A stretch of 64,000 nt of DNA from Lathyrus oleraceus (taxonomy: Eukaryota; Streptophyta; Magnoliopsida; Fabales; Fabaceae): NCBI RefSeq assembly GCF_024323335.1, contig NC_066581.1, positions 296,439,536-296,503,535 on the forward strand, given 5' to 3'. Position 1 is the first letter of the stretch; every line of letters begins with the position of its first letter. The position numbers and the translations under genes are program-made. Positions 36,594-48,230 of this stretch are shown here, piece after piece. The notes under the pieces were generated by a model. The model was not told the origin of the DNA. It did not search any database and worked only from the letters and a program-made list of their open reading frames with translations.

Positions 36594-37661
36594 CATGTCC
36601 TGTGAAAAATCAAAACACAAATACAATAATAATATAAACTAGATATGAGAATATGAAAGATAGAGTTCGAAACCCCAATGAAGTAACAAGATTGAAGACA
36701 TTAATTACTTTAGAATAGGAAATTGAAGCAAATTTGATAAATGCAACAACCTGATTTTGTGAGGTTTCTTTAATTCGTGAGAAAATTTAATTAAAAAAAG
36801 AGAAACTAAAATTGAGATCAGAAATTGAAGAATAAGAGAAAAGAAAGCTACGAATCATTGATTAAATCGACTCAAACTTATGTTAGAACTATTAAGTAAA
36901 CATGAAAAAGATGGAAACTCTGGACTAGGGTTTGGATTTGGAGCTCTAGATCAGAAATTGCTCAAAAATTCGAAGAGTGAGTGGGAGAGAGAGGACGGAA
37001 ACTCTGACACGAAGAAGACTGGATTAATCGAAGATGGAGGAGACGATGTCGAGCAGAGACGGAAGAGGATGAGATCAATAGGAGACGGAAGAGGATGAGG
37101 TCGATTACAGACAAAGAGGGATGTTGATCGAAAATGGAGAACCGTGTTGATAAAAAATGGAGAACGATGTTGATCGGAAACATTGATCGGAAACGAAGAA
37201 TGATGTTGATCGAAAACAGAGAACGATTCCTAAATAGAAGATATAATAAAGATGAACGAGACTCGCCAATATTATGAATAATAAAGAAAACAAAGAAAAC
37301 ACAATATGTAATTTATAGAATTTTTTACTCAAATAATTCAATTTTTTTAAAAAAATCCTAAAACAATCCACTTTTCAGATTAATTTCCAAACAATTCCAC
37401 TTTGATGAACTGATGTCAGATAAATTGATATCTTCTCTCTCTAAGTTAAAGAGGTGATGCTAATTGGATTGGCTTATGCAGCTACTGCTGTCAATCCAAT
37501 TGGTGCATGTGTGTTAGGTTTAAGAGGAGATGCCAATTGGTCTGACACATATGTATGTTGTATAATTTTTTTTTGAAAAACAATGTACATTTTAGATAAA
37601 AGTCAAAATCAGACCAATTGTTACTAATATTAATATGCGTTTACATACGAATACCAAAAGA
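36594..37661. other. Non-coding flank with short degenerate repeats
   Basis: No gene is recognised. Between 37105 and 37220 a short unit (ATGTTGATCGAAAA...GGAGAACG) is repeated about four times with variation, and a related GACGGAAGAGGATGAG word occurs twice near 37060-37097. An ORF at 36880-37098 covers this repeat-rich stretch and has no family resemblance. Confidence 0.45.
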
Positions 37662-38935
37662 CTAATGTCGTTGACCGGGATGACCTAACCGACCTCTGGT
37701 ACCACATCCCCTAGCTACCCGAACGCGTGACCCTAACCCACGTTGATGATTCACCCCATGTGTTTGAGAATTTGAGGGCCTATGAACATCACCACCACAT
37801 GCAGGAGATTGCCTAAGATATTCAGACAAATCCGCGTAGTCTTGTGTATGCCATGAAGCACTGCCGCCATATATGAGTTCGTAACCCATGCTAGAGTAGT
37901 TGGATTGTGTTTGAGTTATTGGAGAGCGACCGGGACGGTTGAAGGACGACATTGGTGTGAATGATGCATCGAGGAAAGGTTGAAATGATTGTTGTGGTGA
38001 TTGGTAGCTATATGGTTGTTGCATGTTTTGGTTTTGTGATGTTTGGGCTTCTTAGCTATAGTAGGAGGAGGGATGGTTGGTTTTAAATGATCGTTGAGTG
38101 TTTTGGCTAAGGCGGATATGATAAGGTGATATGTTGGGTGCATGGTGATGTTGGGTGTCTTGATGATGATCTTCTTGTTGGTGGTGGTACGGGGGTATGC
38201 TCTTGGTATTGTGGTTGTGTTTTTGACATGTTAAGGTCGTAGGTTTGTCTATTTGTGGGCCGGAAATTTTGATGGGTAAGGGGTTGTGAGTAACCGGTCT
38301 GGCAATGTTGTCGGTTTAGATGTTGAACCTTCTTGTGTGTAAGTTACCTGGCGTGGGTCATATATATACATATCCTCGGCGAGGAACTCAAATCAAACCG
38401 ATATGTACCAAGCCATATAATTACGAGTTGGTTTTTCTTCGGTTGGCATCACAACGTCAGTTAAGACATGGTCTTATGGGTGCTTCCATTTTCGACACTC
38501 AGATCTAGCGAAGCTTTGCCAAGGGTTAAAGTTTCATTGGTACTTAACTTTTCGTAGATGTCATTCTCCGAGGTTTGTCAGGGGATCTGGGATGTATTGA
38601 AGCATACTGAATTGCAATTTAACACATCCACTATGGTGCATCTCAAAGTGGTGAATCTTATGATCAGTGTGCATGCAGTCCAAACGACTGCATCTTGTTC
38701 GTTGATTTCATGGTCATGATCCAAGTTTAGATATGGACGCCAAATGAACTGAAATGTGAAAATATATTAGATTATAAAATGGGTGATATTAAAAAACAAA
38801 TTATTACGAATTAATTCGGTTAATGACAATACATCTGCTGGTCGAAGGTGATCCAAGAGATTGCAATACTGGGTAATACAATGTCTAGGACATCTGTTGT
38901 AACTCATACCACGAGCCGACCATTTGCACCAAAAA
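37662..38935 (-). pseudogene. Plant mobile domain (PMD) protein relic, C-terminal part
   Basis: The minus strand from about 38935 reads 'KWSARGMSYNRCPRHCITQY' and 'LDHLRPAD'. After a likely intron (about 38760-38820) it reads 'IWRPYLNLDHDHEINEQDAVVWTACT', 'IRFTTLRCTIVDVL' and 'QIPDKP', then stops and frameshifts. The low-complexity tail (37662-38024) has 'FLDASFTPMSSFNRPGRSP', 'TQDYADLSEYLRQSP' and 'GRLGHPGQRH'. This order fits the C-terminal half of PMD proteins of legumes, often annotated 'serine/threonine phosphatase 7 long form-like' and related to transposon-borne PMD genes. The 5' half is absent: the Ogre-type LTR starts 68 bp upstream of the last recognisable codon. Confidence 0.7.
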
Positions 38936-39595
38936 AGTAAATATGGTATCTAGATATAATAATCGGTAAAGTAAGTAAATATAGTCCATTTTTAAGAATT
39001 TACTGTCATACCTCAATTTTGTCCGGGCATTTTAAATTCATCTGATACAAGTCCATTTGTCTAGTTTTGCATTTTTAGCCAACACATTTTTATCATCAAA
39101 TAATTTCACCATAATTATTCATATATGCACATATAGTAAAAAAAAGTTAACATAAAGTCAGTATTTTACATGTTGAAGAAATTAACTAAAATTTCATTTT
39201 TTATTATTATGCATTTTGAAAAAAAAAATCATTTGATTTATCATCAAAATATCCATTTGACTTTTATTAATCATTTTCATGCATCATAAAAAAATTTATG
39301 TGTCTACAAAACCCAAAATATCTGTCATTTATTACATCATTATTCCATGCATATATTACATCATTGTTTCATGCATATATTACATTATTATCCATTATTT
39401 AATTAAATAAGTTTTTAGAAGGCACTCACACTCTTTGTATTATTTCTAAACTATCCTTTTTAGAGCCTATAAATAAAACAATTCTCATTCACAAATCTCA
39501 CCACCAATCATTCACAAAAACTAAGTCGAAACTCTCTTCATTTTTCTCTTCATTTCCTTTCAAGTAATTTCTTTCTTTTTATTGAATAGGTAGGC

Positions 39596-40105
39596 TCTTA
39601 TGCTTGTTCTTTGTTTAATTCTATTGTATTTTTACTCTTACTTTATTTATTTAATACCTTAATCATCACCATTTTGTATGGAAACTCAATTGATTTTAAA
39701 ATCAATAGTTGAAAAGTATTCTTGAACCTCCATAAACAAAAGTGATTTGTTGTTGTTTAAATAGATCTTATGTTTGTTCTTTATTTAATTCTATTGAATT
39801 TTTACTCTTACTTTATTTATTTAGTACCTTAATAATCACCATTTTATATGGAAACTCAATTGATTTTAAAATCAAGAGTTAAAAAGTGTTATTGAACCTC
39901 CAAGAGCAAAAGTGATTTATTGTTGTTTAAATGACTCTTATGCTTGTTCTTTATTTAATTCTATTGCATTTTTTACTTTTGCTTTATTTACTTAGTACCT
40001 TAATAATCACTATTTTGTATGGAAACTCAATTGATTTCAAAATCAAGAGTTTAAAGTGTTCTTGAGCCTCCATGAACAAAAAAGGTTAAATGCAAATTGA
40101 TGTTT
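39596..40105. repeat. Tandem triplication, 170-bp unit
   Basis: Units start at 39596, 39766 and 39936 (TCTTATGCTTGTTCTTT...), each running through 'GGAAACTCAATTGATTT' to 'TTGAACCTCC', with an exact 170-bp period and roughly 90% similarity by eye. Confidence 0.92.
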
Positions 40106-41154
40106 GTTTTACATAAATAATGCATCAAATAACTTCCCAACATCACCCCGAACATGAATCCATAGTTTGTTTGTCATGAGGGTGGATAAAATGGCCAAAT
40201 CAAACAAATATATCTTGCTACATTTTGTTGATTTTCGAATTATTTGTTGTTTATTTTTTGATTTTGAATATACCATTGTGTTCGTGAGATCGAGTAGATA
40301 AATTTTCTTTATTTATTTGCTTAATCCCATAAAAAATTGAGAAAATTATGGTGTTTTTAAGTTTTTGTTGGAACTCATTTTCTTCCATTTTTGTTGCTAC
40401 ATGAATAGTAATCAAATATAGGGTTGGGTAAGATGAATTATATCCACACCCCTTAATTGCTCAACATACCCATGTGAGTTCCGCCTCCTTTGGGTTTGGA
40501 GCATTTTTTTAACAACACCCCCAATTTTTAGTTTATTTTTGTCTTTTGTATATTTTTTATTTTCTTCTTATTGCTTTATCTATTTATTTTTGTTCTTTCT
40601 TTTATTTTATTTAGTTTTTTTTAATTCTTTTACCTCTTGTATTGATAGTGTGCCCCCTCCCTTTTATTATTTCTTTCACCTTTTTATTGCTTTATTTTTT
40701 AGTTTGATTTTATTAAATTTTTAGTTGATGCATAATTGTTAATCCAAAAAGACAAAATGACTATTAAAATTAACCTTTCAAAAATACTAAAATCAAAGGT
40801 GTTTGATCAACATCAAGTACATTTTTCAAAATCATTTCAAACCCATCCAATTTCATTATCGATTCATAACCATGTTAAACCATTAAAAATCAAATGATTC
40901 CTGATTCAATGTCGAGCTCGTTTTCCCACATTTGTAAGTCGATCACTTTTAGCATCGCCATCAACCTCACATAGCTTACTCTTGGGCTTTCTTACAATGA
41001 GACCTTATTCGATTTTAATTAATTGATTAAGCAATTGATCCACCAATTATACCCTTAATTCATCCGTAAACGCAAATTCAAAACCTCGATTTAACGTCGA
41101 GTATTTTATTAAATCAAAACTAAAATACTCTAATTACAATTAAACATGATTTAG

Positions 41155-41600
41155 GAATGAAAAGAGGGATGGTTTCGAGTCTTCGACTTTTCTCCTCAAT
41201 TGTTTGGGTACGAGTCCCCTTACTTGATTAGTCAAACAATTGTCATTTTTCTTAAAAATTTTAAACCCGATTAAATCAAATCATTTTCATAATAAACTAA
41301 ACGAAAAGGGAGATAGTCTAGAGCTTTCGATTCCTCTCCTCAAATGCTTGGATAATAATAATTTAGATGAAAAAGAAAGTGGTCTAGAACCTTCTATTCC
41401 CTTTCTCGAATACATGAATACGAGTTTCCTTACTCGATCATTCGAGTATTCATCATCCATTTAAAATACCTTAATCATTATCAAATCCTTTTATAATTAA
41501 GGATGAAAAGGGATATTGTATAGAGCCTTCGATTCCTCTCCTCAAGTATTTGGATACATGCCACCTTACTCGATTATCCGAGTAATCGTCATCCAAATAA
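41155..41600. repeat. Four diverged repeat units within the Ogre-type LTR
   Basis: Each unit has GATGAAAAGGGA, then 'TAGAGCCTTCGATTCCTCTC', then a line ending 'CTTACTCGAT...TCATCC'. Units start at about 41157, 41301, 41367 and 41503. The uneven spacing reflects internal loss. Confidence 0.75.
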
Positions 41601-42215
41601 AACTTCCAACATATTAATCTAACTTGTCATCCCGTGTGATCAAACTTCTTTTCAAAAAGAACATTGTTCAATCCCTTCTAACGTGCATAACAAACTAATA
41701 CTTAGGTCTCCTTCGAGAGTAGACAAGCCAATGTTTATCCTTTAGAATGCGATATATAGTTGTTCATTAAAAAACACCAACAAACCGTAGTTCCATGAAC
41801 TACGAATGCTCTGATTTCCTTATTGCACCATAAGATACGTAGGCACGAGATTGCGACATCTTGGAGAGCACACTAATAAAAAACCTCCCTTTTCCCCCTT
41901 CTGAGGTTTCCATTCATTTCTCTTTTCAATCCTTTATTCACTCTAAGAAAACAAATAACATTACCTAACATTCAAATCACAAATTAGACTAAAAGGTCCC
42001 CGTTGAGTACAACGAACGTGAGGGATGCTAATACCTTTCCCTTGCGTAATCGACTCCTGAATTCGAATATAGTTGCAACGACCATCTTTCTTTTTAAAGA
42101 TTTTATCGATATTTTCCTATTCCTTCATTGGGATTAATAAAGTTCGGTGGCGACTCTGTTTAAACTATTTTTCTGTGACCATCGCGAGGAATCATATTTT
42201 TCGATATGCGACAGA

Positions 42216-42233
42216 TGGCGACTCTGTTGGGGA
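42216..42233 (+). promoter_or_regulatory. Primer-binding site of the Ogre/Tat-type element
   Basis: TGGCGACTCTGTTGGGGA lies two bases after the LTR end. It resembles the published Ogre primer site, reported as complementary to tRNA-Arg. Confidence 0.75.
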
Positions 42234-42462
42234 TTACTTACACTCCAAGCAAGAGAGAGTCAAGCCTAACTTAGTTTGATTTGCGATGAATGTTAGATTT
42301 GTCCACTTGCTTTCTTCTATCTTCTTTTCTTTATCTCATTGTATATTTGCTATTTGTGATATGATGTTGGTTCTCATTATTGCTATTGGGAACTCTTTGA
42401 TTATTGGAACTTTTTGAGATAGGCGATCAACCCGAGCCTGAGAAAAACCATAGGATTAAGAT

Positions 42463-42823
42463 GGTGGTTGTGTAGTAGAGGCCCATGAGGAGCCTTTGTT
42501 GTTGGGACAATACGAACAACCCGCCTAGAGTAGATCCTCTTGATATATCATTGTCCGACGAGCCTTTGTCACGACGATGGTGTTTTCAAGTTGGATCAAT
42601 GACTCTAGGGGACTTTTAACCGTTCCATCCATGGTGGTTGTGTAGTACTAACCTATGAGATTTCAGAATTGTTGGGTTAATATGAAGGCCCTAATCAGAT
42701 GAGGTCCCTTGGACGTATTATTACCTTACATTAATATTTCCAACCTCGATCTATGACTCTGAGAACCTTGGACTCGAGGGTTGTGTAGTAGAGGGCCCAA
42801 AGAGCCTTCCTTGTTGGTATGAC
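42463..42823 (+). repeat. Leader tandem repeats of the Ogre-type element (interrupted third copy)
   Basis: 'TTGTGTAGTA' marks copies at 42468, 42638 and 42781 (spacing 170 and 143). Each copy continues with 'GTTGTTGG' and a 'GTCACGAC...CATGACTCT' tail. The third copy is cut at 42823 and its remainder begins at 62643, where 'CGTCACGACAGTGACG...ATGACTCTGGGA' follows. Non-coding. Confidence 0.75.
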
Positions 42824-44299
42824 TGATCGCGCCTTAGTATGTCTATAGGATTCGTGACTGCAAGTGCACAGTCGTATCAGGTAGTTTTAAAGATTATTGA
42901 ACCCAAAGGACTAATAATCGAACTTACCGTTATCTAATGTTACTACGTAAATCTAAGGCTGATGCTTTCTCTAGGGGTTGAGAGACGATGAGAAATAACT
43001 ATTAACAAAAATAGAACTTTAATATAAATATTTAATAGAGGGATATCATTATGTAACACATCAAACTTCGGGGAATCGATAAATAGTTGGTGTAATCTTA
43101 AACGTCAAAATACTCTTCAGTAGAAATTATTTATTTGAAATACTTTATCTCAGACTCTCGTGTTGTTGACTCTGGCTATACTCTTAAACCAGAATGCTTC
43201 TCTCTCGTTGGCTTATTTGAATTAAAAGTAATTTTTGGAAATAAATAAAGTCTAATTAATCCTAAAGCGCTCCCGCTGTGTTTAGAATTAATGTCTAGTT
43301 TAAGTTATCCGGTTAAAACCTCAAACTCTCGTTTTTATTGACCGTAACCCTTGTTTGCTTTGTACTCTCGTACGAAAACAATTTTAAATTTAGAACAAGA
43401 AACTATAACCGTAAAATAATATTTTATAAAAGTCAACACCAATTATTTACGAATCCCGTCGTTTCGACGATCTTTACATACCGATATCAATTGGTTTAAT
43501 CAGACATGGATTCAAGAACATACTATTATGATAATTAAACATAAGACAAGGCATAAGCAATTAAAATGGCACCTAAAATAGAACCTGGAATATAGACCAA
43601 AAAACTGGAATTAATGATGGTTCTTGAATTCAAATAATACCGGCACGCTTGACAAATCGGGTACACAGTTACAATCAAATTCAATTGCTAAAGCTAAAGT
43701 CGTAATAGTCCCCGATGTGGAGAATCTATCACTTTACAAGTAAATATCTACTTAAAATGTTAATAACAAAAATCTGGCTAAAAGAGACAGTCCCCTTTTC
43801 TTGAAGACCGAAATTCTGATTTATACTCGAATCCTTGCCTTGAAAATTACCTTGAAAATCTCATAGTGGGTGTGCATTTAGGGCGGTTGGTTGACCGAGA
43901 AAAACGGAGCATGGAGAAAAATAAGGAGGAAGTGGTTTGGTGGCGGGAGCCACACTTAAGGTGGCAAGCGCCACACACCACACTTAAGGCAGTGGGCGCC
44001 ACACTTAAGGTGGCAAGTGCCACACTTAAGGTGGTGGGTTCCACGCTTAAGATGGTGGGTGTCACTCTTGCCATGTGGTGGTAGGCACCACACTTGCTTG
44101 TGGTGGACGCCACCCATTGCTATTTTCTTCATTTTCTTTCCTTTTCCTTTTCTTTTTGCTCTTTTCCCGCTTTCCTCGCACAAACACTTCTTATTTGGTA
44201 AATACCTGAAATAAACACGAAATACAACATAATGCTATGGGAAATAAGTAAAAAGCAATGCAAGTCAAGTCAAATATACTATACATTTTCGCGTTATCA
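42824..44299 (-). repeat. 3' LTR of Athila-like element with internal minisatellite
   Basis: Pairs with 61200-62637. At about 43945-44115 it carries a minisatellite of about 20 bp (unit like GGTGGCAAGTGCCACACTTAA) with more copies than the other LTR. The polypurine tract TATAGGGGAG lies just inside at 44300-44312 (minus strand). Confidence 0.9.
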
Positions 44300-45220
44300 A
44301 ACTCCCCTATACTTAAACCTTCGTTTGTCCTTAAGCAAATGCTGCACATATGAATAAAAGAGTTTTGTAATTTTTTTGCAGCATATAGTATCATGACTCG
44401 TGAAAAACACAGTTGCATTCGGATACTCATTCTAGGCTACAAACTCTACTTCGATTAAAAATTCCATCAACATGTACTAACTTCCACACTAAGGGTATCG
44501 TTCGAACACAAACTCGCAATCGTGCAGTCATAAGTCCCCCTCCTATATAAACCAATCCAAATCATGTCATCATGCCTAAACCTACCTTGCTAATCCTTCT
44601 TTTTATCCTTTTTTTTCTCATTCTAGTGCAATCACGTTAAGCCCGTTATTCCTAAACCTACCTTACTAATCTGTTAGTGACCATGATCTCATTATTATTT
44701 AGTTTTTTCTTTTTCTCGCACTTTGGCTCAAATAACAACTAAAGATGGTTGTACCGTTGGGTTAAATGACCGGGTGAGGGTCACCTAACTTAGAAGGAAC
44801 AACACTTTTTATTAATTTGGTCAATCTTTTTCCTTTTAAGCATGAGATCATACACTTATTGCATCGACTTCTTGCATAGTGTGTGTTTAGGATGGTGCTG
44901 ACTGCTAGATAAACTACTTAAGGAATATTAAAGGATAGAATTTAAGGCTATGGCATGACAAGTACTCAAATTGATCTTATACTTGGGAGATTTAAGGTGT
45001 TAAAACGAAACCGATATTGTAAACTTTTTCCAAATCTCTACAATCCAACCTAAGTTTTATGTATAGCTTAGAATTTTCAAAAGATGTATTATATTTCTAA
45101 GTCAAGATTTTTTCAAAAGTTTGGTATGGCTTAAGAAAATGGGAGAACCAGTAAATAACGGAAACCACGCATAAAGACTCGACAATGTAATGATATTTGA
45201 CTCAACTAACACTTAATAAT

Positions 45221-46383
45221 TTAACAAAGGAAATAAAAATAGTTAAATCTACTTAGAATGCAATAAATAAAAGCGGTAAAGCTTCCTCCCCCATACTTAA
45301 ATCGAGCATTGTCCCCAATGCAACGACATAAGATAAGAAAGGAAGGTAGAACCTGGAAAATCTGCAATTGGTGGCCTTTGCCACGTGTTCGTCCATGTCT
45401 ACCATTTACAGGCTGGTGAGGTCGTGTACCCGCATAAGATGCATGGTCTTGTAGATCTTCCACACACACTGTCAAAGGTATCATCTCATCAATCAAACCT
45501 GACATGTTATGTTCATTCCTGAAAGCATAATCATGCTGGTCATGCTATATCTGACGAAGGATTTGCATCATCTCGGTTTGTTGAGCTTCCATGTTTTGAA
45601 TTTGTTGGTCGCACTGAGAGTCTAATTCGCTACGTCGCAGCAGTTCAACATAGATGTCATCAAGAGTGGCAGGTGCCACATTTCTTCTTATGGGCCTATG
45701 CCTGGATGATGTACCTACAACATTTTCAGAAGAAACGTGTGTGGTGTGTGGGTGTGTGTTAGTAGCAGGAGCAGTCGACTCCTGATCATAATCCTCATCG
45801 ATGTCCCCGCCAGCAGCTACATTCTCAGGAATATATGCGGGGACTGGGTTAGAGACCAAATCATGAATATAGAAGTATTTATTCGGATTGCGCACATCTG
45901 TGCGATTTGGTTTAGGGAGAATGAAATCAGGGAAAACACTATTGGAGACCATTAGGTGAAGTTTACCGTCTTGCCTTCATTTTACCAATTTCATGCTCCT
46001 AGTCATGTCAATATCAATGGCACGAGGCGGGAGCGGTGTTAGGCAGGAGAATTTTTCTTCGAGTCCTAGGACTCGAGCTATTGAGGTTATTAAACCGCCA
46101 AAAATAATTGGTCCTCTTCTCACGTTGACTATGGCTTGTATGTGAGAAAAATGGGACAGTATTGACCTTTTGTGGCACAAATATGGCGAATAGATAGAAA
46201 AATTCTTTCTCGTTCACCTTGTTAGAATTGGATCGGCAAAAAATAGTGCAAGCCAATAGTTGGAGGAAATAACGTATGACCGGATTGTGAATTCATGTGG
46301 CTCTGTTTCCCTCAAAATGTGTGTTACCACACCTGTTATTGCCCTCCGGAATGGTTGGAAAGCATGCTGCCCAACACTGCTAA
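45221..46383 (-). pseudogene. Athila-like third ORF ('envelope-like' position), degenerate
   Basis: Minus-strand frames 46014-46256, 45545-45952 and 45221-45505 lie between RNase H and the 3' LTR, the place of the extra ORF in Athila elements. Readable pieces include 'ETEPHEFTIRSYVISSNYWLALFF', 'PDFILPKPNRTDVRNPNKYFYIHDLV', a Thr/Pro/His-rich segment and 'IQNMEAQQTEMMQILRQI'. No membrane segment typical of an envelope protein is clear. Frameshifts break it. Near 45285-45322 the minus strand has GGGGACAATGC...TATGGGGGAGG, the internal polypurine-like motif common in Athila 3' regions. Confidence 0.55.
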
Positions 46384-48225
46384 CTAGTTGATGAAGTCAT
46401 CATACCATGGCAGTGTGGTTTTAGTGTAAATTGCTTCCACGACTTCATTTGTTTCGGTAGCATTATAAGTTAATGAGAATTGAGCTGTATTACTTTCCAA
46501 CTGGGCTATGAGTCGTTCATAAGGGAAATCGTCATTGATAGGCACTCGTTCAGGTTTAATACCTTCTATCCTCGACAAGTGATCAACTACGACATTTTCA
46601 GTGCCTCTCTTATCTTTGATTCCTAAATCAAACTCTTGTAGGAGTAAAATCCACCTTAGGAGTCTTAGTTTGGCGTCCTTTTTACTTAATAGGTACCTAA
46701 TTGCGGTATGATCGGTATAGATAATTATCTTTGCTCCTACTAGGTAAGAACGGAATTTATCCAAAGCGAACACGACAGCTAAAAGTTCCTTTCCGTGGTG
46801 GCGTAGTTCATCTGTGTAGGATCTAATGTTCTACTTGTGTAATATATTGGATGAAGCTTCTTATCCTTTATTTGTCCTAAGGCTGCGCCTACGGTATAAT
46901 CACTAGCGTCACACATGATTTCAAACTGTAATCTCCAATCGGGAGGTTGCATGATAGGTGCGGTGATGAGAGCTGTTTTTAATTGTTCAAACGCTTTTAG
47001 GCATTTGTCGTCAAAGATGAATTCAATGTCTTTGATTAATAGGCCAGTTAGTGGTTTGGTGATTTTGGAGAAATCTTTAATGAATCGTCGCTAGAAACCG
47101 GCGTGTCCTAAGAAACTTCATATTTCTCTTACGGTTTTCGGAGATTGAAGGTTTTCTATAACTTCTATTTTAGCTTTGTCAACTTCAATCCCCTTATCAA
47201 ACACTATGTGTCCAAGTATGATTCCTTGTAGGACAATGAAATGGCATTTTCCTAGTTTAACATGAGATTCACTTTTACGCATCTTTCAAATACCATTTCT
47301 AGATTCGATAAACATCCTTCAAAACTCTGCCCACAAACAGAGAAATAGTCCATAAATACTTCCATGATGTTGTCTATAAAATCAGCAAAATTGACATCAT
47401 GCATCTTTAGAATGTTGCGGGAGCGTTACATAGTCCGAACGACATTCGTCGATAGGCGAATGTACCATAGGGACACGTGAAGGTTGTTTTTTCTTGGTTG
47501 TTAGGATGAATAAGGATTTGAAAGAATCCTGAATAACCATCTAAATAGCAGAAGTGAGAATGCTTAGCCAATCGTTCAAGCATTTGATCAATAAAAGGTA
47601 AAGGAAAATGATCCTTTCGAGTGGATTTGTTCAATTTTCTATAATCAATGCACATTCTGCTTCCAATCACCACTATTTGTGCTATAGATTCGCCTTTTTT
47701 GTTATTAACAATTGTTACGCCTCCCTTCTTTGGTACGACATGTACTGGGCTGACCCATTGACTATCGGATATCGAGTATATAATCCCTGCTTCTAATAGC
47801 TTTTTCACTTCTCTCTTTACTACATCACTCAGAACGAGATTTATCCTTCTTTGATGTTCTCTAGTGGTCTTACTGTCTTCCTCTAGGATAATACGATGCA
47901 TGCATATGGAAGGACTTATTCCTTTCAGACCTGAGATATTATAGCCTAAAGCAGTTGGATATTTTCTTAAAACATGTAGGAGTTTCTCAGTTTCTATCTG
48001 TCCTAGGTCTGCATTAACTATTATAGGTCGCTCGAGTTCAATGTCTAGGAATTCGTACCTTAAAATTTTGGGTAGTGTTTTAAGTTCTAATGCTGGTTTC
48101 TTTGGGCAAGGCATGTGATTGGGTGTCAGTGCTAGACATTCACTTAGACTGTCATCTTGGTATTCCTGACGCCAATTTTCATCTTCAAAAGTAGGAGGCA
48201 TTGGAATTTTCAGTATTTCGGAGTA
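46384..48225 (-). pseudogene. Athila-like reverse transcriptase and RNase H
   Basis: From 48225 down: 'PPTFEDENWRQEYQDD', then RT (47407-48201) with 'KKLLEAGIIYSISDSQWVSPVHVVPKKGG', 'MCIDYRKLNKSTRKDHFPLPFIDQMLERLA', 'CYLDGYSGFFQI' and 'FGLCNAPATF'. The YMDD-equivalent region and connection (46774-47406) are frameshifted but readable. RNase H follows (46384-46773, '[13 protein letters not shown]', '[12 protein letters not shown]'), ending 'WYDDFIN'. In Athila elements the integrase should follow at once, but the sequence goes straight into the third-ORF region. Confidence 0.88.
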
Positions 48226-48230
48226 TGAAG

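Larger units (their letters stand above)
39004..42213 (+). repeat. 5' LTR of the Ogre/Tat-type element
   Basis: A 3210-bp LTR with no coding sequence. It contains three tandem copies of a 170-bp unit (about 39596-40105) and four more diverged units at 41155-41600. Near the end the TTCGGTGGCGACTCTGTTTA block corresponds to the conserved end block of the solo LTR at 13640-18357, though the two LTRs belong to different subfamilies. Confidence 0.8.

Noticed and set aside
36880..37098. Plus-strand ORF (72 codons) in the flank of the gypsy nest
   Set aside because: Its content comes from short degenerate repeats (GACGGAAGAGG...). No family, and the opposite strand is equally open.
43847..44214. 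Overlapping ORFs on both strands with Gly/Ala/Thr- or Cys/His-like repeats (also 62109-62674)
   Set aside because: Translations of the LTR minisatellite. The apparent Cys/His periodicity comes from the repeat unit and is not a zinc finger.
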